64,000 nucleotides of DNA from Pyronema omphalodes (taxonomy: Eukaryota; Ascomycota; Pezizomycetes; Pezizales; Pyronemataceae), in assembly GCA_024516155.1 (NCBI GenBank), contig JAJJXM010000050.1:186001-250000 (forward strand), written 5' to 3'. A model generated the notes under the pieces. It made no database searches, had not been told where the DNA came from, and was given only the letters and a program-made list of their open reading frames with translations. Positions 57,642 through 64,000 of the stretch are shown here, in pieces; positions within the stretch are counted from its first letter, which is position 1, and each line of letters opens with the position of its first letter. A program made the position numbers and the translations under genes.

Positions 57642-58513
57642 CGTTGTTCGTAGGATCGTAAATTCGTTTGAAGAACATGGCGGCGGGGTAGTCGGAGCTT
57701 ATATTCCGATGTTGGTGGGGCTTCGAGCTATTGTAATCGCTTTGGAAGATTGTTTCTAGGGCAGGTGCTCGTCGGAAAGCTTCCGGTATCATTCGGCACA
57801 AGCGGTCCTGGTCTGGAGCGAGGGTGGGTTCTGGAGGCGCTTACTGCCGGTTGTCCCGGCGGTTGTCGCGTTTATAAACTAGGGGAATGATCTTCTCTTT
57901 TTCAGACTTGCCTCTACTTTTTGTCCTGAGCGCTGTGTACATATGCTTGATATGCGCGTCTTTGCCATCTCTCAAGAGCTCGCACGACTCAAACGTCATT
58001 TCTGTATCGATAACTATTAGTGCGATGGCGGGGTTGCGAAAAAGCTGTTGCTAGGGTGAGTTTTGGTTGGTAATTAGCGCCCTGTATCGGCCTTCGAATT
58101 GCGCCGGAGCATACCGCGGGCTTCCTAACGTGTGGGGAAGACCGATTTGGATAAATATATCGACTTTATTCAAGTGAAAAGAAAGTAAGCATGACTATAG
58201 GTATTGAATTTAACGTAGGCAGGAAACTGCTCGACGTCTACAGCCATTATGACAATATACTGGGCTTTATCTTTGATATCATAACGAGTGATATCTAGTG
58301 AACGGCATCACACACTCTATTACGGGAAACCTCAAACATCACCGCTTCAAACAACCAGCATGAATCACAGTAGAGACGTTGTGTTTGTGTTTATCTTGAC
58401 CCTGTGAAAACTTTCCACCTCCTAATCTTCGTTTATCCCATCCATTCATCGTTCACTATACACCATCGATACACCCACATCAAAGCATCATACCAACATC
58501 TCCAGCATCAAAA
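57642..58513. other. Divergent promoter region between the amidase gene and 58514 gene
   Basis: About 870 bases; no gene supported. Confidence 0.5.
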
Positions 58514-59497
58514 ATGCCTACCTGGGAGCCTCTCGATCTCTCATCCTCGCTTCTCCAATTCCACAAAATCCCCCTTCGTCTAACCCACTCCAACCAGTAC
58601 CGCATCGAGGTCTCCCTCCTAACCACGGACCTTAGCAGTCTCCAATTCCACGACCTTCTCCTCTCCTACAACGGTGTCTTCACTTACCTCCAGCTCACTC
58701 CAAACCATACATTACGCTATGGCTCTATCGGGATCCCCAGCGAAGACATCCCAGATGGAACTGATCCATTAGACCGTGGACAAATCCACACCTTCATCCC
58801 CTTCTATTCCATCACCTCCTTTCCCACCGCCTGGCACGAAGCCCTCACCCGCAGCAACGGCAACATCAAATTCATCTCCCTAGCCTTCGAGTACTCCGTA
58901 TCCGAATGGCAGGTTATCTCCGCCGCCAAGAAAGCCGAGAGAATGAATCGTCTGTCTCAGCATATGACAAGAGCAGAGAGAGCTTATGAACTCCTCAAGG
59001 CTGAGCAGGCGAGTTTCAGACATAGGGTTAGAGGGTATGAGATTGCCTGGTCGAGACCGGCTACTTTACGTGAAGGTACCCGCTGGAAGGTCGGGGATGT
59101 CAAGGAGCAGCCGTGGATGGAGGGGTATACGCTTGTGGCTCCTGTTGGGTATGATAATTCGAAGCCGAAGGCCATCATGCAGGAGTTGAAGCATCGTGAT
59201 GGTGTGGTTAATGCTAAGGCTGGAGGGGAGGAGAATAAGGCACCTGGACCTGGATATAGCGTCAAAGCGATTGAGGAGACGCCTTATATGAAGCTTTGGA
59301 GACAGCAACAGGAGAAGAAGCGTTTGGAAGATGGGATGGTGACTAGTAATATGGAGAGTATGGTTGATGATTTGGAGCTCAATGGTTCGAAGGTTTGGGT
59401 TTACTTTCCGAAGGAAAAGGGAGCCCAGCTGGAGTTCTATCCTAGATACCATGTCAAGGTCCAGGAACCTCAAGCGCCGGCAAAATACGGAAACTAG
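58514..59497 (+). CDS. Protein of unknown function, 327 residues
   Basis: A single-exon gene preceded by a C/A-rich leader (ACCAACATCTCCAGCATCAAAA) typical of fungal start sites. The N-terminal third looks beta-rich (WEPLDLSSSLLQFHKIPLRL, YRIEVSLLTTDLSSLQFHDL, GVFTYLQLTPNHTLRYG). The middle is a basic helix (ISAAKKAERMNRLSQHMTRAERAYELLK). The C-terminal part mixes charged segments with KVWVYFPKEKGAQLEFYP. No signal peptide or membrane span. Codon use is strongly C-ending at the start, as in neighbouring real genes. I do not recognise the family. Confidence 0.75.
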   Translation: MPTWEPLDLSSSLLQFHKIPLRLTHSNQYRIEVSLLTTDLSSLQFHDLLLSYNGVFTYLQLTPNHTLRYGSIGIPSEDIPDGTDPLDRGQIHTFIPFYSITSFPTAWHEALTRSNGNIKFISLAFEYSVSEWQVISAAKKAERMNRLSQHMTRAERAYELLKAEQASFRHRVRGYEIAWSRPATLREGTRWKVGDVKEQPWMEGYTLVAPVGYDNSKPKAIMQELKHRDGVVNAKAGGEENKAPGPGYSVKAIEETPYMKLWRQQQEKKRLEDGMVTSNMESMVDDLELNGSKVWVYFPKEKGAQLEFYPRYHVKVQEPQAPAKYGN

Positions 59498-60393
59498 AAA
59501 CTGGAGCAATGTTTCTAGCACCAGCTTCAGCTGCTGGGTTGTGATCAGTTCGATGGAATCGATGGGATGTCAGATTTTATGCGCTTTTACGATTATGTAC
59601 ACTTTTATTACTACTCACTCATGCAGAGCATCTAGGTTTATCTAGGGTGTAGGTTTTTACGAAGAATAAAATTGATTAAATCAATGTTAGACTGCGAAAT
59701 GTCAAATCGAGTGAATCTGTAACTTGACCTAACTATAAGTCATGAGATATCATCATGATCAAGGATTGAAATTTTTGGAATAATCAAACCAAATAATGAA
59801 ACGGACGAAGGTTATCCCTTCTCTATATTTATTGGATGGCCATTGAATAGTCCTCCTCTTCTTCGGAGTAATCCTAGGGGTGAAAGGCCTTATTTTTGCG
59901 TGTAGTAGACCAAAATATTCACGGACCGGTTGGGGGTTTGTGCACAGGAAGGTAATTTTGGTTACTACAAAATCTAGTCGACTGGTTTCCCAAAATCATG
60001 ATGAAGGTCTGGTAATGGCATCATCGTATAACCCGTGTAAATACCTTAACCGATACATCTTGACGAACCCTGAGCAAAGTTCAAGGCATCCAATACTTCC
60101 ACACTTGAACCACCATGTTTCCGACGAACCAAGAATCACTTGACCCCTTAATAGTTTGCTCAAGATGCACAAAACAGTAACAACCGCACCGTCACCCTCT
60201 TTCAGTCTTTAAATAAGCATCATGACCCTAATGAACCCTTTCCCGACCTAATCTCGCACCCTATCTTTATCTAAAAGCCTCTATAAAACCAGCTATGAAC
60301 ATCCACATCTCCCCCCAATATTTCCTTCTCCAAGCCCCAAATCTACAACTATATCACTCCTTTCAAAATAACAACCCAGACCAGTTATATCCA
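59498..60393. other. Intergenic region
   Basis: About 900 bases; no supported gene. The last 150 bases are C-rich leader-like sequence for the next gene. Confidence 0.5.
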
Positions 60394-62008
60394 ATGCCTT
60401 CATCCCGTGACGCTAGCAACCGCAGCAGTGGTATCAGTATATCTCATCACAGCAGCACATCATACGGTGGTAACCCTCGACAAAATCAGCAGCCACAGGA
60501 ATACTCAGAAACTATCCGCGATGCACAAGGAAACCCAGTGGGGCAACGATCTGCAAGAATTGGCGCAGATGGAAGCTATCAGGTTTCGCAGAGCTATAGT
60601 TACTCCTCGGATGGAAATGACTCGCAATCGGGAATGGGGGCGGCGGGACAGGGGTATGGAACCTTTGGTGGAGGCTCGGGAATGAATGGTGGGCGAGGAT
60701 CTGGGCTTCAAGGGCTCCAGGGATTGAGAGGATTGCAGAGCCTGCAGGCATTGAGAGCAATTCCGGGGATGGGAGGAGGGATTCCACCTGTGGCGCCGAT
60801 GGGCGGTATGGGCGGTATGGGCGGTATGGGCGGTATGGGTGGTATGGGCGGCTTTCCGGCCATGCCCGCCATGCCCGCCATACCAGCAATTCCAGCGATG
60901 CCGAGTATGGGAATGCCAGGATTTCCCGGGATGGGTAGTAGATTTCCCAGCCGAGCCCGTGGCTACAGCACCGGCAGTTCAAACCACGACCGTCACAGTG
61001 GCAATTCTCGGGATGCTAGACCAGGTTACAGCAGCACTGATGACGATAGTGATGATTCTATACACGATCGAATCATCGAACTCGACTCAGAAGATGAGAA
61101 AGAAATCATAACAAATGCCAAGAAAATTGCCAACGCCAGCAAAGAGAATAAAGCAAAAAAGGAGAACAATAGCACTACTAAGGCAGGGGGTTCAAACGGA
61201 GGTAAGCATGATCCAAAATTATGTAGACCTAACTGTAGAACCTGTGCATCCGCGGTTCCAGATATTCGAACAACACCATCAAGTGTTCCAAAAGTCACCG
61301 GTGAAGGGAGTCCAAGAATTTCACAAGCCCCCAGATCATCTGCTGATAAAAACTGGCGGCGTTCACCATCGGGAGGTGATCGTAAGCAATCATCTCGCGC
61401 ACAGCAAAACACCATGCCGAAACGTTCCTCCAGAGACAGAGACGGGGATAGTCGGAAGGGAGAGCAGAAGCCGCAACAGAGATGGTCTGGGAATAGAGAT
61501 AACCATGATAGAGCACCGATGCCTAATTCTCGGCCTCCCACTCGAACACGAACAAGTAGTAGTAGTGGAGGGCCTAGAGGGGTTGGAAACGACGGCCCCG
61601 GTTTTGGTCCTATGGGTCCTATGCCGGGGTTTAGAGGACCTCGTCTAGGTGGTTTCCGTGGCCCTATGATGCGTGGACCTATGTTAGGCGGAATGGGAGC
61701 ACAGGGTCCAAGGGTTCCGTTTGGTGGAGTTTTCAATGGAGTGAATGCACCGTTTCCTAGTAAGTTTTCTGAGAGGAAGAAGAGGGAATGAGGTTAATGT
61801 ACGCAGGACCTGTAGTAGAACAGAGTTTTTATGAAGATGATATATATGGTGACATAGATGATGACTATTATAGTGACAGAGACCATTACTATGATAGTGA
61901 AGAAGATAGCTTTTCTTGTAAGTGCTCTGAGGGTATCCATTATGGGACGGCTTTGTTGATGTACCAGTAGATCCGCCGTTGGAATATAGATATAATGGAG
62001 GATATTGA
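60394..62008 (+). CDS. Low-complexity Gly/Met- and Arg/Ser-rich protein of unknown function
   Basis: The proposed model has three exons (60394-61759, 61807-61917, 61971-62008) and 504 residues. The N-terminus has EYSETIRDAQGNPVGQRSAR and QVSQSYSYSSDG. Repeats of MGG (GGYATG at DNA level, about 60803-60850) and MPAMPAIPA follow. Then an acidic stretch (STDDDSDDS, ELDSEDEKE), a Lys-rich part, a short Cys block KLCRPNCRTC, and an Arg/Ser/Gln- and Pro/Gly/Met-rich tail. Exon 2 encodes an Asp/Tyr-rich run (EDDIYGDIDDDYYSD). Both introns (47 and 53 nt) use GTAAGT donors. Without splicing, the frame ends at 61791, so the tail is provisional. An in-frame ATG at 60295 is an alternative start. Confidence 0.65.
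60803..60852 (+). repeat. GGYATG hexamer repeat coding Gly-Met-Gly
   Basis: About seven in-frame 6-bp units inside the low-complexity gene. Confidence 0.85.
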
Positions 62009-62272
62009 TTTGATCGCACAATTTTACCGTATGTTTTTCTGAATAAACTTTTCTGAATCTCACATTTTGGCCCGTTGACCAACCTCGTGTTTGGTCACGA
62101 TCATGAATAATCACTGACCACTTGTCATTATCATTACCGAGTGATACACCATGATGTCAATCACTCGATGCTAAACTTCAGGACAACCAAATCTTTTGTA
62201 ATCCTATATACACAAGGCTCACATAACTAACTATTTAAACAAAATTCATTAAACATCAACAATTCCCTTGTT
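62009..62272. other. Convergent 3' region between the low-complexity gene and JEN1
   Basis: AT-rich; no gene. It should hold both 3' ends. Confidence 0.5.
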
Positions 62273-63877
62273 TTACTTCTTCTCCTCAACCAACTCAACA
62301 GAGCCTCCCTCCATCTTCTCACCCTCCTCCACAACCTGCTTGTCATCATCTCCGGCTCCGGCAGCTTTGGCCAACTCGAAGTGAGAACCTCTCTGCTCGG
62401 TACCACAGGCGGTCCAGATCAATAACAAAGTAAAGATGATAGACATCATAATAGCCTGAGTGGTTCCGTAATCGGGCATGAGCTTTCCATCCTTCTCAAT
62501 GAACAAGTTCTCCGAAACAGTCGACAAAATCTGCGCAGCGGGGGCAGAGATCATGTTTCCAAGCTGGTAACAGATTCCGGGGAAAGAGGAACGGAACTGA
62601 GGAGGTGCAAGCTCGTTCAAGTGAATAGGAACAACACCCCAAGCACCCTGGACCATGAACTGAACCAAGAATGCACCCATGGTCAAAGTTCCCCAGGAGT
62701 TAGGCAAGACCCAAAGAGGAATCAAGCAAGCTCCAAGACCACAAGCAACGATGATGGTAGCACGACGTCCGAAGAACTGAGAGTAGTATCCACAGAAAGT
62801 TCCTCCGACGATAGCACCGGTCTTGGCAATCATAGTAGCCTTGGATGCCATGGGTTGAGAGAATCCCTTGGTCTCGTGCATATAGGTAGGGTACATGTCC
62901 TGGGAGGTGTGCGACATGTAGTTGAACAATCCCATCAAAAGAATAGCGTAAAGAGTACGCTTCCAGTATTCCTTCATAATCTTCTTGGCATCAGCAAGGA
63001 AGAGCTTAACCTTAACGGTTCCCTTAATTTCGGAGTTCTTCTTGGCTTCAACGAACTGCTTAGATTCTCCGAAGAAGAGACGGGCGACGGCGACAGCGGC
63101 GGTCAAGGCAGCTCCGATGTAGAAGAGAATCTTGAAGGAGTGCTTGGACTTGGGGACGACTCCCATGTTGAGACCAGCGGCGATAAGGTAACCAAGAGCG
63201 TATCCCTGCTGAAGAATTCCGGAGAAGAGACCACGAGCCTCGACGGGCATGTCTAGGGGTAGTTTATTAGTTGGTTGTACAATATTTCGGATTTGAAATA
63301 AGCTTACTCTCGAGTCCCATGGATGCTGCAAGACCCCAAATTCCTCCCATTCCAATACCGAACAAAGCACGGACTCCGAGGAACTCTTCGAAGGTGTCAC
63401 AGTAGGCGGTGGCGAGTTGAAGGGCGGCAATGATAAGAAGGTTCACAATCATGGGCCATTTCCGTCCGTAAAGGTCTCCGGCAATTCCGAAAATAGCGGC
63501 TCCAACGGAACGGAAAAGAAGAGTCAAGGTAATTGAAATGGAAATAGCCTCACGCTCGTGGTTGAAGTAGACAGCCAAGCGGGAGATGGAAAGAGAGACG
63601 GTGTGGAAATCATATCTGACTTGATGTTAGAAAATTGCACCAGAAGATAGATTGAATTAATAACAGAAACATACCCGTCCATAGTCCATGCCATCCATCC
63701 AACAAAGAAGTAGACATAGTTCATGAAGGTAGGACGCATCAACGTCTTGATGGGATTCTCGACTTTAGTCCTAGGAAGCTTTCCATAGACAGTCTCACCC
63801 GCTTCGTTCATGTAGTATCCATTACCGGTGGTAAAGATCTCCTTGATGTGAGTTTTAATCTTCTGAATCGTCGACAT
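62273..63877 (-). CDS. JEN1: JEN1-type lactate/pyruvate:proton symporter (MFS)
   Basis: Three exons on the minus strand (63877-63675, 63615-63308, 63252-62273) give 496 residues. The Jen family signature N-x-x-[ST]-H-x-[ST]-Q-D-x-x-x-T is present as NYMSHTSQDMYPT. The MFS loop 2-3 motif is GDLYGRKWP, and TMDGYDFHTVSLSI marks the start of segment 1. About twelve membrane segments, a polar N-terminal tail with PRTKVENPIKTL, and an acidic C-terminal tail agree with Jen1 length and layout. Family members import monocarboxylates at the plasma membrane and are usually glucose-repressed in a SNF1-dependent way; that regulation is not shown by this sequence. Introns are 59 and 55 nt. The start is the ATG at 63877; the upstream TTG is not needed. 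Confidence 0.94.
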
Positions 63878-64000
63878 GATGGGCAATGTCGTTCGATCCT
63901 GCTCTGTTGAACTTGTTGATGCGGATGAAGAAAAAGATATTTCACAGCGAGATCGGCCATAGTTATATACAAGAGCTCTCGATGTAGATTAACTGCAGGT
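63878..64000. other. Upstream region of JEN1 at the window edge
   Basis: C/T- and A-rich leader; contains the TATATACAAG-type segment near 63964. The promoter is cut by the window end. Confidence 0.4.

Overview
The window reads as nuclear DNA of a filamentous ascomycete (Pezizomycotina). Most genes are interrupted by short GT-AG introns (47-130 nt, several with a CTAAC/CTAAT-type branch site). The recognisable proteins are fungal: SNF1 kinase, JEN1-type carboxylate transporter, acetamidase-type amidase, Pex22, Lsb1-type SH3 protein and MARVEL protein. Introns were assigned by hand from splice motifs and frame continuity, and every multi-exon model given here sums to a whole number of codons. 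The class cannot be fixed by eye; a microsatellite-rich Orbiliomycete-like genome is only a guess.

Layout. 0-7 kb: a MARVEL membrane protein, the SNF1 kinase, and the first of three tRNA-Val-like copies. 7-12.2 kb: a ~1.9 kb inverted duplication (arms about 7043-8968 and 10305-12180) carrying two convergent copies of a secreted or multipass membrane-protein gene; the left copy has lost its C-terminus and has homopolymer-filled introns. 12.9-14.8 kb: three adjacent terminal-inverted-repeat elements with target-site duplications, one of them a hAT element with a decayed transposase C-terminus. 15-16.6 kb: a monocarboxylate-type MFS transporter. 16.7-23 kb: a gene desert packed with tandem arrays, notably several unrelated 7-bp repeats, and a fourth foldback element. 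24.2-26.8 kb: a calponin-homology protein with a long coiled-coil. 29-34.3 kb: a p24-family cargo receptor (Erv25), Pex22 (with a frame break) and an 11-zinc-knuckle protein. 35.5-40.6 kb: a putative N-myristoylated protein, a tRNA-Pro(CGG) with intron, the SDH5 assembly factor, and an SH3 protein. 43-48.2 kb: a large membrane protein and the meiotic MutS homologue MSH5. 48.9-55.6 kb: a second tRNA-Pro, a metallo-beta-lactamase-like gene with one in-frame TGA, a second hAT-type element and a third tRNA-Val-like copy. 56-64 kb: amidase, a protein of unknown function, a Gly/Met-rich protein, and JEN1.

No single pathway or gene cluster links the genes; they look like ordinary housekeeping and transport loci. 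Carbon-source physiology recurs (SNF1, JEN1, a monocarboxylate-type transporter, SDH5), but that is context and not evidence of linkage. The more unusual content is structural: the inverted gene duplication, four foldback/TIR elements with three perfect TSD pairs in one 2 kb stretch plus another far downstream, the heptamer-array cluster, and two genes broken by a single change.
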